From: Sulfolobales archaeon
Lineage (GTDB): Archaea > Thermoproteota > Thermoprotei_A > Sulfolobales > NBVN01
Reading direction: 5' to 3'
Length of the DNA stretch: 64,000 bases
NCBI GenBank assembly: GCA_025058345.1
Contig: JANXEN010000006.1
Span: 1-64,000 of the forward strand
Positions 44,740 to 53,031 of this stretch are shown here, one piece after another (position 1 is the stretch's first letter; the number at the start of each line of letters is the position of its first letter). The notes under the pieces are model-generated. The model had not been told where the DNA came from and made no database searches. It saw nothing but the letters and a program-made list of their open reading frames with translations. The position numbers were made by a program, and so were the translations under genes.

Positions 44740-46068
44740 TTACCTCCTAATTGCACGGGACACGAACTCATCCACTAAGTCACTTATAGTTGGTCCTTCT
44801 ACTACCTTTAATTCCCAGAACACCCTAATTATTGGGACCTTTACTTTGATAAGACCTGTAATATCCGCAGGAGTTCCGAGTACTATAGCATCTACATCCA
44901 TTCGGGATAGAGTTTCATTTAAGTCAGATATTTGTTCCTGTGTGTAGCCGGTTGAAGGTATTACGTCCGCAATGTGGTTGTATTTCTCAATCATAGCCTT
45001 AATTACTCCCACAGCATACGGCTTAGGTTTAACTATTTCTAAGGCACCGTACTTCTCAGCTGCTACATATCCAGCTCCGTAAGGTAATTCACCGTGAGTG
45101 ACTGACGGAGAGTCCTCTATAACAACCACTCTCTTACCCCTAATGTCTTCCGGCCTATCTACAGTTACTTCCATATCAGCAAGAACTATCTTAGCAGATG
45201 GGTTAACACTCCGGACGTTTGCTATTACTTTATCGATATCAGATCTACTAGCCCTTGATACCTTATTAATTATTACGGCGTCAGCCATTCTAACGTTAAC
45301 CTCACCTGGATAAGAGTTAACCTCCTGTCCAGGTCTCATGGCATCTGCAACGGTGATCATGTAGTCAAACTTTATGAAGGGGAAGTCGTTATTACCTCCA
45401 TCCCACAGGATCACATCCCCCATCTTCTCAGCTAATAAAACTATCCTACCGTAATCAACACCAGCTAAGACAGGTATTCCCAACTTGATGTACTGCTCAT
45501 ATTCCTCCCTCTCTTCAACAGTTACTGCATATCTTCTAAAGTCCTCCTCCTCTCTAAATACCTGAACGGCATTCCCACTTAAGTCACCGTACACCATCGG
45601 ATGCCTTATAGGAACGACGTTCAATCCCCTTCTTAAAAGTTCCTTAACAACGGATCTTGAAACTGTAGATTTCCCAGCACCAGTTCTTACTGCAGTAACC
45701 GCAATAACTGGTTTATATGACTTTATGAATGTTTCCATGGGTGAAAGCAATCTAAAGGATGCGCCGGACGCAAGTACAGTTGAGGCTAGGTTACCTAAAG
45801 AATTGTAGGTTAGATCGCTATACGAGAGTACTACCTCATCGACTTTAAGTTCCTTAATCAAACTAGGTAGCTCAGACTCAGGGTATATAGGAATCCCTAC
45901 AGGGTATTGAGGGCCAGCTAATTCCTGCGGGAACCTACGCCTTTCTATGCCTGGTATCTGAGTTGCTGTGAAAGCTACTACTTCATACTCAGGGTTATCC
46001 TTAAAGTACACCAGGAAATTATGGAAGTCCCTACCTCCAGCTCCAGCTATTATTACCCTTCTCCTCAT
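44740..46068 (-). CDS. Cyclic 2,3-diphosphoglycerate synthase-like P-loop protein (COG2403 type)
   Basis: This 442-residue protein has an N-terminal Rossmann-like part (IIAGAGGRDFHNFL) and a P-loop TAVRTGAGKST (about 125-135), then VILWDGGNND and INKVSRAS in a GTPase-like order. The pattern matches the predicted GTPase family that includes cyclic 2,3-diphosphoglycerate synthase of thermophilic methanogens, which makes a thermoprotectant from 2,3-diphosphoglycerate. Whether this copy makes that solute is not shown. It is transcribed alone. Confidence 0.7.
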   Translation of the reverse strand: MRRRVIIAGAGGRDFHNFLVYFKDNPEYEVVAFTATQIPGIERRRFPQELAGPQYPVGIPIYPESELPSLIKELKVDEVVLSYSDLTYNSLGNLASTVLASGASFRLLSPMETFIKSYKPVIAVTAVRTGAGKSTVSRSVVKELLRRGLNVVPIRHPMVYGDLSGNAVQVFREEEDFRRYAVTVEEREEYEQYIKLGIPVLAGVDYGRIVLLAEKMGDVILWDGGNNDFPFIKFDYMITVADAMRPGQEVNSYPGEVNVRMADAVIINKVSRASRSDIDKVIANVRSVNPSAKIVLADMEVTVDRPEDIRGKRVVVIEDSPSVTHGELPYGAGYVAAEKYGALEIVKPKPYAVGVIKAMIEKYNHIADVIPSTGYTQEQISDLNETLSRMDVDAIVLGTPADITGLIKVKVPIIRVFWELKVVEGPTISDLVDEFVSRAIRR

Positions 46069-46161
46069 AGCAATCCACCCTAAGTTTTTACTCCTTAAAT
46101 AAAAAATTTTCTGAGATTCTTAAATAATTTTCAGTAACCGACTTGATGCGAAACAAAAACA

Positions 46162-47355
46162 TTAAACTCTAACCCTAAGCCCTAAGACCAACACTAAAAT
46201 GCAGGCAAATCCTACCATGGATGTAGTGATGCAGGCGGCTGTTAACCCATATAGGTCGAAGACATAACCTGCGAGTAATGATAACATATATGAGGCATAC
46301 ATGAACATCCCTGTAATTCCCATTGCGATCCCTCGATTCTCAGCCCTAGCTATCTTAATAGGTATGGCGAACATCGCAACTGTTACTGGAGCTATCCCAA
46401 CCCCTATAAGAACTACGGTGATTAAAGTTAGTAAAGTTGAGTGAGTGTGAGGTAGGATTAAAGTCATCAAAGTACTTAGAGCCACGCCACATAGGAAGGT
46501 TGGTTTTTGACGGCCATCTAATAACTTATCTGAAATAATCCCAGAAGTTAGTTGAGATATTACACATCCTAAGTTTAGGGTTGTTGCAAACAGTGACGCA
46601 GCCATATAATCATAACCCTTAACCATACACCATTTGACGATGTAGGTGGAGTATATGCTCCATAAACCTAAGCCGAAGAATATCGCTATACAGGCAGCTA
46701 TAAATGCATGATTATTTAGGACTTCGAACCTATTAACCGATTTACTAGGTTCGTTGGATTTGAGAGGGTATGGTGGAGGTCTTTTCAACACTATCAGTAA
46801 AGGTAGCAAAGCAATTAGAGATGCTATTATAAATAGAGTGTAGGCCTGTCTCCATCCCCATGCATAGATAAGCCACGCAATTAGAGGTAACTCCCATAGA
46901 ATGCCTAGAGGCATCGCTATTGCCCATAAACCCATAGCGGTGCTCAATAAATTTCTGGGAAACCACTCAGAAATTATTAAGGGTCCTGCAACACTCATAG
47001 TTCCGGCTCCAAAACCCATTACGAACCTACCTAACAATATGATCGGATAAGTCGGTGCTATAGTAACTAATACCCAACCAACAATTGATGAAGCGATACC
47101 GAAGAAATACGCGGTCTTACCTCCAAACTTAGTAGCTATACTACCGGCTGGCAGTGAAATAATTATCCTTGCTAAAGCCCATACAGATGTAAGTAATCCG
47201 GCAAGAGTTGCGTTTATGTTGAATATATTCATGAATATAGGGATGGAAGGTGAAACGGATGCTAGCTGTGATGAAGCAACCAACATGAAAACTATGACTG
47301 TACCTCCCAGAGCAACCCATTTATAAGTGCTGTCATCACCATATGATTGACTCAT
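46162..47355 (-). CDS. MFS transporter
   Basis: This 397-residue protein has twelve hydrophobic segments. The first cytosolic loop has the motif GSIATKFGGKTAYF (MFS motif A variant), and the second half has SGIISDKLLDGRQKP. ISEWFPRNLLSTAMGLWAIAMPLG is typical of nitrate/anion-type and hexuronate-type MFS members. Substrate unknown. Confidence 0.85.
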   Translation of the reverse strand: MSQSYGDDSTYKWVALGGTVIVFMLVASSQLASVSPSIPIFMNIFNINATLAGLLTSVWALARIIISLPAGSIATKFGGKTAYFFGIASSIVGWVLVTIAPTYPIILLGRFVMGFGAGTMSVAGPLIISEWFPRNLLSTAMGLWAIAMPLGILWELPLIAWLIYAWGWRQAYTLFIIASLIALLPLLIVLKRPPPYPLKSNEPSKSVNRFEVLNNHAFIAACIAIFFGLGLWSIYSTYIVKWCMVKGYDYMAASLFATTLNLGCVISQLTSGIISDKLLDGRQKPTFLCGVALSTLMTLILPHTHSTLLTLITVVLIGVGIAPVTVAMFAIPIKIARAENRGIAMGITGMFMYASYMLSLLAGYVFDLYGLTAACITTSMVGFACILVLVLGLRVRV

Positions 47356-47462
47356 CCGAAACCCCCTGAGTTACTTCCCTCCATACCCCTGCATCAACGC
47401 CGAAGTTCGTTATCTCTCCTTAAATTAAAAGTTTTAATGACTGCGTAGTAATTAACTATGGA

Positions 47463-48215
47463 ATGAAAGTAAGGATATATAGGTTTAAAGAATGTGTCTC
47501 AACCCAAGACATAGCTAAGAAGCTTGCCGATGATGGTGCAGCTGAGGGTACAGTAGTCATAGCTGATAAAATGGCTTCAGGTCGTGGAAGGTTAAACAGG
47601 GTATGGGTAGCTGATGAGGGTGGGTTGTGGTTCACCATAATCTTAAGACCTAAGTCTTTGAGTAACGTACAGTTAGTCACGTTAATGGCAGGGGTATCGG
47701 TTGTTGAGGGCATTAAGAAATTATATGATGTTCCATTAGAGCTGAAGTGGCCTAACGACGTGTTATTAAATGGGAGGAAATTATGTGGTGTATTAACGGA
47801 AGCTAGAATAAGTAACAACGTAATTGATTACTTACTGCTGGGTATCGGAGTCAACGTTAATAATGAATTACGTGGAGACTTAAAGCATACCGCGATCTCG
47901 CTTAAGAGCTATCTAGGACATGAGGTGCCTATAAATGATTTATTTATTGAAATACTGAAGTGTCTTGAAGTACTGTATGAGTCACTGCAGAGTGGAAGTT
48001 TAAGTTACATAGTTAATCTATGGAAGAAATACAGCACTACTTTAGGGAGGTGTGTAAGGGTATTTACAGCTGATGGTGTTGTGGAAGGGTTGGCATACGA
48101 TGTTGGATTAGATGGTTCCTTAGTAATTAATGTAGGCAGAGGAGTCGAAAAAGTATATTCAGGTGATGTAATCCATTTAACGTTTGGGGAAAGTAAATCA
48201 TGTAGTGATGAGTGA
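47463..48215 (+). CDS. birA: Biotin-protein ligase (BirA, no HTH domain)
   Basis: This 250-residue enzyme has the biotinoyl-AMP site ASGRGRLNRVW (about residues 38-48), the LKWPNDVLLNGRKLCGVLTE motif and a C-terminal SH3-like domain (about 205-250). It lacks a DNA-binding domain, so it is a ligase only. It attaches biotin to the carrier protein of acyl-CoA carboxylase or a similar enzyme. No carboxylase genes are nearby. Confidence 0.92.
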   Translation: MKVRIYRFKECVSTQDIAKKLADDGAAEGTVVIADKMASGRGRLNRVWVADEGGLWFTIILRPKSLSNVQLVTLMAGVSVVEGIKKLYDVPLELKWPNDVLLNGRKLCGVLTEARISNNVIDYLLLGIGVNVNNELRGDLKHTAISLKSYLGHEVPINDLFIEILKCLEVLYESLQSGSLSYIVNLWKKYSTTLGRCVRVFTADGVVEGLAYDVGLDGSLVINVGRGVEKVYSGDVIHLTFGESKSCSDE

Positions 48216-48251
48216 TAAGTGATGAGCGGTGATTTAAACGAATTGCTCTGA

Positions 48252-48309
48252 TTCATTCAGTGTTCGAGTCCTTAATCATCAAGTCATTTTCAGAATTTCA
48301 TCACTTCAT
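48252..48309 (-). ncRNA. Putative box C/D guide RNA aimed at tRNA position C56
   Basis: Read on the reverse strand: C GTGATGA (48304-48298), a relaxed D' ATGA (48287-48284), C' TGATGA (48281-48276), a 15-base guide TTAAGGACTCGAACA, and D CTGA (48260-48257). The guide is complementary to TGTTCGAGTCC, the T arm of many tRNAs. Its fifth base before box D is G, which pairs with C56. The C box overlaps the stop codon of feoC, so the RNA may be processed from that mRNA. The D' box is weak and the D' guide is only about 10 bases. Confidence 0.5.
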
Positions 48310-48552
48310 TAATTTTTTACTTTCCCTTAATTTAAGCATTTTAAAAGACCTACCACGCTTATGATGACCGCATAAAGCGCTGAGGCTGCATGACTTACAG
48401 TTAGATAATGCCTCCACTTCTTCAACTATTCCCTCAGCGATTAGAACACCTAACAAAACATTAACTTCTGACGGACTTAAGCTGAAGTCTTTGATTAAGT
48501 CATCTACAGTAACGCATCCTTTATTTTTTAGGTACACTACCACATCATTCAC
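48301..48552 (-). CDS. feoC: FeoC-like winged-helix protein with Fe-S cysteines
   Basis: This 83-residue protein has an N-terminal winged helix (about 5-45; VTVDDLIKDFSLSPSEVNVLLG) and a cysteine group at Cys52, Cys55 and Cys61 (CKSCSLSALC), the pattern of FeoC. It lies 22 bases downstream of feoB. FeoC proteins are small Fe-S or regulatory partners of the FeoB iron transporter. Confidence 0.8.
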   Translation of the reverse strand: MNDVVVYLKNKGCVTVDDLIKDFSLSPSEVNVLLGVLIAEGIVEEVEALSNCKSCSLSALCGHHKRGRSFKMLKLRESKKLMK

Positions 48553-48574
48553 ATTTAAACCGCTTTCGTACAGT

Positions 48575-50725
48575 CTAAATCACCCACATTAAAAACTTAA
48601 TTAACTGATAGACGAGGATACTGATTAAGTAAGCTAATAAGGTCATGTATATGGTCTGTACAACCGTTAGCTTTAAGTTCCTACTCTCTTGATAAACCAC
48701 AGCTACCGTCGCTAAGCAAGGTATGTATAAAGTTATGAGTAGGATTAACGAGTACGCCTGCGGGATTGTAAGGTTTAGGGATCTAACAGCATCATCGACA
48801 TTAGCGCTTTCACCTAATACAGCTAGTGTCTGAAGTACAGATTCCTTAGCTATAAACCCTTGAATGAGTGCGAAAGCTATCTTCCAAGAATCCTCACCAA
48901 CTATGTCAAAAGGTATTAAGATGTATGAAATTGCGTTACCGATAGTTGCTGCGAAACCTTCATTAACGTCTGCTGTCATTCCTGAAGGGCTTAGATTAAC
49001 TAACACCCAGACAAGTACGCTTAACGTAAATATGATTAAACCAGCCTTCTTAAGGAAGTGTTTAGTGTAGTCCCATGCAATCCACCATAAAACCTTAACT
49101 TTAGGGAAATGTATTAGAGGTAGCTCCAATATCAGCTCTGGTTTATCACTAATTCTACATACTGCCCTCCTAACGAGCTTACCGGTTAGTAAGTACATGA
49201 ATATACCTGATAAGTACATCGTCAATAAAGCTAATGCTTGAAGTAGTGGATTTCTGAAGAATGCTGCTATTAATGCTGATGCGACAATCAATCTAGCCTG
49301 ACACGGTATGAACGGTGCTGAGAAAATCATCTGAGTTCTCTCCGAGTCATCAACAGATGTTCTGCTTGACATTACTGCAGGTACGTTACAGCCCATACCC
49401 AAGATTAGTGGGTATACTGCGTTGCCTGAATAGCCAAATTTATTTAACAGGTTATGAAAGCTTATCGCTATCCTCGGAGCTAAACCACTATCTTCTAACG
49501 CGGCTAGTATTAAAAACGTCATAAATATCAATGGAAGGAACGAAATTACAGACCCTAAACCAATCACTATCCCATCACTTATTAAGGAGGCTAGTAAAGG
49601 ATTATACCAATAAATTGATGATTTGATTTGATTTGAAAGCATGTTGAATGCTTCGCTTATTACACTGTTTAAACTGTAGAACTCTATTAATTCACCGACT
49701 TCCTGCAGGCCGATATACCTCATTATCAAATTTAAAGGAAATCCCGTATTCACCGAAAACACCAACAGCAATGAAACCAACATCAGTACCAGACTTAACC
49801 CAGCACCTATGTAAGGCTTTCTGAAGATCTTATCAACGATATGTTCATAGCTGCTTACCTTATCAACCCTTACGACAACTTCCTTAGTTATGTTGCTTAC
49901 GTATCTAAACCTAGCGTTTATGATTAGTTCAGCAGGGTCCCTCCCAATGCTCCTCCTTACAGCATCCCTTACTGACTGTACCTTATTTAATATATCTAAT
50001 TCGTTATTCGACGTTAGTAAGTCCTCAAGTCTCTTATCACCCTCTAAAAGTCTTATTGACGCCCACCGTAGTGGGTAGTTCTTAAGGGTCTTTGATTCAG
50101 CCACTATTTTAGAGATATCTGATATAAAGGATTCTAAGCCTCCATAGTCGATGTTTACTAACTTAATACGCTTCTTCTCGTTACTGATGTTGATGATTGT
50201 GTCGAGTAGCTCTCTAATTCCCTTCTTATGTAGAGCTGATGTTGGGATCACGGGTACTCCAAGCATTGCCTCTAACTTATCGAAATGTATGTGTATACCT
50301 AACCTATTCATCTCATCGACCTTAGTGAATACTATAATGACGTTTGGTGTTAATTCAAGTAGTTGAATAGGTAGGTACAGAGATCTTTCAGGACTTGTAG
50401 CATCTACTAATCCTATCACTAACTCAGAATCCCCACTAACTATGTATTCCCTGCTGATGACTTCCTCAAGAGTTAAGGAACTCAAGCCGTAAATACCTGG
50501 TAGGTCTACAAACCGTATTCGAATCCCTTTCCACTCCTTAACTCCCTCCTTACTCTCTACCGTGACCCCCGGCCAATTAGCTACATGGACTGACTTCCCA
50601 GTAAGTACATTAAACAGCGTTGACTTTCCAACGTTTGGGTTACCTACTATAGCTACGGTTAAATCATATTCTTTACTCTCTTCAGATTCCTTAAGACTGT
50701 TGCGGCTTCCTATATGGCCATCCAT
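48575..50725 (-). CDS. feoB: Ferrous iron transporter FeoB
   Basis: This 716-residue protein has an N-terminal G domain (G1 GNPNVGKST at 28-36; HVANWPGVTVE as the G2 loop; DLPG as G3; G4-like TKVD) and a membrane part with the Gate motif GMGCNVPAVMSSR near residue 445. It imports Fe2+. It has its own promoter with a DtxR-type operator (50741-50762) just upstream. The N-terminal 20 residues are an extra polar extension. Confidence 0.95.
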   Translation of the reverse strand: MDGHIGSRNSLKESEESKEYDLTVAIVGNPNVGKSTLFNVLTGKSVHVANWPGVTVESKEGVKEWKGIRIRFVDLPGIYGLSSLTLEEVISREYIVSGDSELVIGLVDATSPERSLYLPIQLLELTPNVIIVFTKVDEMNRLGIHIHFDKLEAMLGVPVIPTSALHKKGIRELLDTIINISNEKKRIKLVNIDYGGLESFISDISKIVAESKTLKNYPLRWASIRLLEGDKRLEDLLTSNNELDILNKVQSVRDAVRRSIGRDPAELIINARFRYVSNITKEVVVRVDKVSSYEHIVDKIFRKPYIGAGLSLVLMLVSLLLVFSVNTGFPLNLIMRYIGLQEVGELIEFYSLNSVISEAFNMLSNQIKSSIYWYNPLLASLISDGIVIGLGSVISFLPLIFMTFLILAALEDSGLAPRIAISFHNLLNKFGYSGNAVYPLILGMGCNVPAVMSSRTSVDDSERTQMIFSAPFIPCQARLIVASALIAAFFRNPLLQALALLTMYLSGIFMYLLTGKLVRRAVCRISDKPELILELPLIHFPKVKVLWWIAWDYTKHFLKKAGLIIFTLSVLVWVLVNLSPSGMTADVNEGFAATIGNAISYILIPFDIVGEDSWKIAFALIQGFIAKESVLQTLAVLGESANVDDAVRSLNLTIPQAYSLILLITLYIPCLATVAVVYQESRNLKLTVVQTIYMTLLAYLISILVYQLIKFLMWVI

Positions 50726-50740
50726 ACTACTCCCCTATAA

Positions 50741-50762
50741 AATTTAGACATGTCTAAATTTT
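50741..50762. promoter_or_regulatory. DtxR-type operator in the feoB promoter
   Basis: AAATTTAGACATGTCTAAATTT is a perfect 22-bp palindrome, 16 to 37 bases upstream of the feoB start. It overlaps the downstream edge of a TATA-like TTTAAAA (50760-50766, reverse). It shares the core TTAGACATGTCTAA with the operator before the dtxR-like gene. Confidence 0.85.
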
Positions 50763-50795
50763 AAAACGTTAATCAATCACACCTATCGAGAGTGT

Positions 50796-51038
50796 TTATG
50801 ATTGTTGAACGCCTTGTGCGTCATCCACTAATATTTTGCTAGCCATACCACGTCCTAAGGCGATAGTGACACCCTTCACTGAGACTATAACCGGTCCCTT
50901 TGAATTCTCTATGACCTCTAACACCTCACCTGGCGTCAAACCCATTTGCATTAACCTATTCTTAAGTCCTTGACCGGCAATTATGTCAATTACCCTTACT
51001 TTAGTTCCTTCAGCAGCATTGACTAAAGTTTTAGACAT
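50796..51038 (-). CDS. feoA: FeoA-family protein
   Basis: This 80-residue SH3-like protein has the FeoA pattern: GQGLKNRLMQMGLTPGEVLEV and the late VSVKGVTIALGRGMASKILV (ends cited). It starts directly after the dtxR-like stop with no gap, so both are made from the dtxR promoter. FeoA supports FeoB function. The pairing of feoA with the regulator rather than with feoB is notable. Confidence 0.9.
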   Translation of the reverse strand: MSKTLVNAAEGTKVRVIDIIAGQGLKNRLMQMGLTPGEVLEVIENSKGPVIVSVKGVTIALGRGMASKILVDDAQGVQQS

Positions 51039-51695
51039 CTAAACCACCCTACATATCATTGTATCAGCTACATCTCTGGAAATCTCATAGATGATTGAGT
51101 CATTAACTCCAATTACGATGCTTGAGACGTCTTTCTTAATTATTCTGACCCTAGAACCTATACGTAGACCTAACCGACTAATTTCCTTAAGAACATCGCT
51201 TAGCTCTCCAACTATTCTGACTAACTCAGCTACCGAACCTTCATCCACTTCTGACAACCTTCTACCGTCCTTCAGATAATCATAGTCTAGAAACTTTATT
51301 GAGTTACCGTGAGGACATACGTCAGGACTACCGAACTTAACGTAAATCCTCTCAATTACCTCGTCAGGGAGGTGTTCAAATTTATGTGCGTAAAGGTGTG
51401 AGTGGTAAAGGTCGAAACCTAAGAACTCATTTAGGAATACTTCAGCAATTCTGTGTTTCCTTATAATGGGTTTAGCCACCTTTAAACCACTATCAGTTAA
51501 TGATATATCCCTATATTTCACCCTCTTAACTAAACCCTTATTCTCTAAGTACTTCAGGATTTTGGAGACTGTGGCAGGTTTGGTTCCCAATTCTTTTGAA
51601 ATTAAGGTCGTTTTTGCACGCCCGTAAACCTCAAGTAACCTATAGATGGTTGTTATATAGTCATCGAAACCTGTAGCACTAGCTCTAAGACTCAT
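51039..51695 (-). CDS. dtxR: DtxR/MntR-family metal-dependent repressor
   Basis: This 218-residue regulator has an N-terminal winged helix (about 10-65; TTLISKELGTKPATVSKILKYLENKGLV, cited in part), the dimerisation and metal domain with EHLPDEVIERI and CPHGNSI (the metal-binding Cys and His), and an SH3-like C-terminal domain (about 145-218). It probably represses both its own operon (with feoA) and feoB through the TTAGACATGTCTAA operators when iron or manganese is sufficient. Confidence 0.93.
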   Translation of the reverse strand: MSLRASATGFDDYITTIYRLLEVYGRAKTTLISKELGTKPATVSKILKYLENKGLVKRVKYRDISLTDSGLKVAKPIIRKHRIAEVFLNEFLGFDLYHSHLYAHKFEHLPDEVIERIYVKFGSPDVCPHGNSIKFLDYDYLKDGRRLSEVDEGSVAELVRIVGELSDVLKEISRLGLRIGSRVRIIKKDVSSIVIGVNDSIIYEISRDVADTMICRVV

Positions 51696-51709
51696 CCTAA
51701 CACCAAATT

Positions 51710-51723
51710 TTAGACATGTCTAA
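51710..51723. promoter_or_regulatory. DtxR-type operator in the dtxR-feoA promoter
   Basis: TTAGACATGTCTAA is a perfect 14-bp palindrome identical to the core of the feoB operator. It lies between a reverse TATA box (about 51724-51735, GTTTATAAAAAT on the forward strand) and the gene start at 51695, so bound repressor would block transcription initiation. Confidence 0.85.
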
Positions 51724-51738
51724 GTTTATAAAAATTAT

Positions 51739-52938
51739 TTAAAGTGCTATTACTAGAGCCGATAATACTGCTACACCAATTGTTACAACGGTGATCGATC
51801 CCGGAATAAAAGTGAATAATAAACCACCGAGTATTGAGCCGATTATAGATCCTACCTCACGGGCTACGAAGTACTTAGAAACACCGTATCCTGCACTGAC
51901 CTCAACGAACTTATTGTACATCAACGTATCAGCTATAGATGATAGCGATAATACAAGTAGTAAGTAGATGATGAGGTTATTTACGTAAAATATGAAGGGA
52001 AGTAGGGACACTAAAACAACACCCCTAGCCACTACGGTTAAACCGATTAATTTAGTATTAACGTTATCGCCGGATGATAGCCTTATTATGAATGGGACGA
52101 CTATAAAGGATGCGAATAGAAAGGCGATGCCCCAAGACAGCCATAGATCGGTTAGCCCCACAGTACCTTTCAGATATAAAGGTAATATAACGAGGATTAT
52201 ATCACCAAACATCGTGTACAGTAATGCGGAGAATAAGACTCTCCAAGGCTTCAACGCGTTAGAGTTACTCCAAACTCTCTCGAAATACTCGAATGCATCC
52301 CTAGGTTTATGAATGTAGAGAAGAGCTGATGATGCTTTGACGTACTTACCGATGCAGCTTAAATCCTTACTGATCTTAAATAACCTTCGCTCTATGTTTA
52401 ACCCTATTCTAGGGATTAAGATTAGGGAAGTTAGTGAGAGAGTTATGGTTGATAAAAGAATTACAGGTATGTCAGTAATATGTAGCGCAACTACTAAAAA
52501 AGTTAAACCCCTTATAAGAGTTGTCAACACTCTCGTCAAAGTATTTATGCTATTCCAATTGAAGTAGTCATAAACCTCTAAAATAGTTATAGAGAGCGCT
52601 AGGTTTAAAGTCGCTATTGCTGATGCGTGGAGGGAGTATATTACAATACCGTTTAATTCATTAACGCTCCTGAATAACATAAATATCAGTATTAGAGATA
52701 GAGATGATATAAAGACGAGTAACTTATTACGTCCAGCATCCGCTAACCTACTTAGGGATTGATTTATCGCGATATAAACTAAACTCCAGGTAGCTGAGAG
52801 CAAACCTAAGTAAACACCCTCTACGCTTACTTTATAAGTTATATATGTGTAGAGTCCAGTGTCGAGGAATTGTAAGACCCCCATCAACACTACTGCAATT
52901 ATTAGCCACACCTTAGACACTAAATAAAGTCTATTCAA
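51739..52938 (-). CDS. MFS-like transporter upstream of the iron regulator
   Basis: This 399-residue protein has about eleven to twelve hydrophobic segments with loops containing NQSLSRLADAGRNKLL (MFS motif A-like) and SSIADTLMYNKFVEV. The charged central loop (about 175-225) is long. It is on the same strand as dtxR, ending 44 bases before it, but the operator there suggests separate control. Substrate unknown. Confidence 0.75.
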   Translation of the reverse strand: MNRLYLVSKVWLIIAVVLMGVLQFLDTGLYTYITYKVSVEGVYLGLLSATWSLVYIAINQSLSRLADAGRNKLLVFISSLSLILIFMLFRSVNELNGIVIYSLHASAIATLNLALSITILEVYDYFNWNSINTLTRVLTTLIRGLTFLVVALHITDIPVILLSTITLSLTSLILIPRIGLNIERRLFKISKDLSCIGKYVKASSALLYIHKPRDAFEYFERVWSNSNALKPWRVLFSALLYTMFGDIILVILPLYLKGTVGLTDLWLSWGIAFLFASFIVVPFIIRLSSGDNVNTKLIGLTVVARGVVLVSLLPFIFYVNNLIIYLLLVLSLSSIADTLMYNKFVEVSAGYGVSKYFVAREVGSIIGSILGGLLFTFIPGSITVVTIGVAVLSALVIAL

Positions 52939-52981
52939 GTTTTAGGTTTATAAAGGGTTAGGTACCAAGCTGGAATTCAGT

Positions 52982-53007
52982 ACTTTAGAGTAGGACTTTA
53001 GAGTAGG
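52982..53007. repeat. Two tandem copies of a 13-bp sequence upstream of the MFS gene
   Basis: ACTTTAGAGTAGG occurs twice without a gap, in the 93-base space between the ArsA-like gene and the MFS gene, about 44 to 69 bases upstream of the MFS start. It could be a binding site for a regulator. Confidence 0.6.
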
Positions 53008-53031
53008 GTGTAAAGTTATTGATTAAGTGTA

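Noticed and set aside
48205-48251. C-box-like GTGATGA copies on the forward strand after birA
   Set aside because: Only one CTGA follows at a usable distance and no C'/D' pair is present, so a forward-strand box C/D RNA is not supported.
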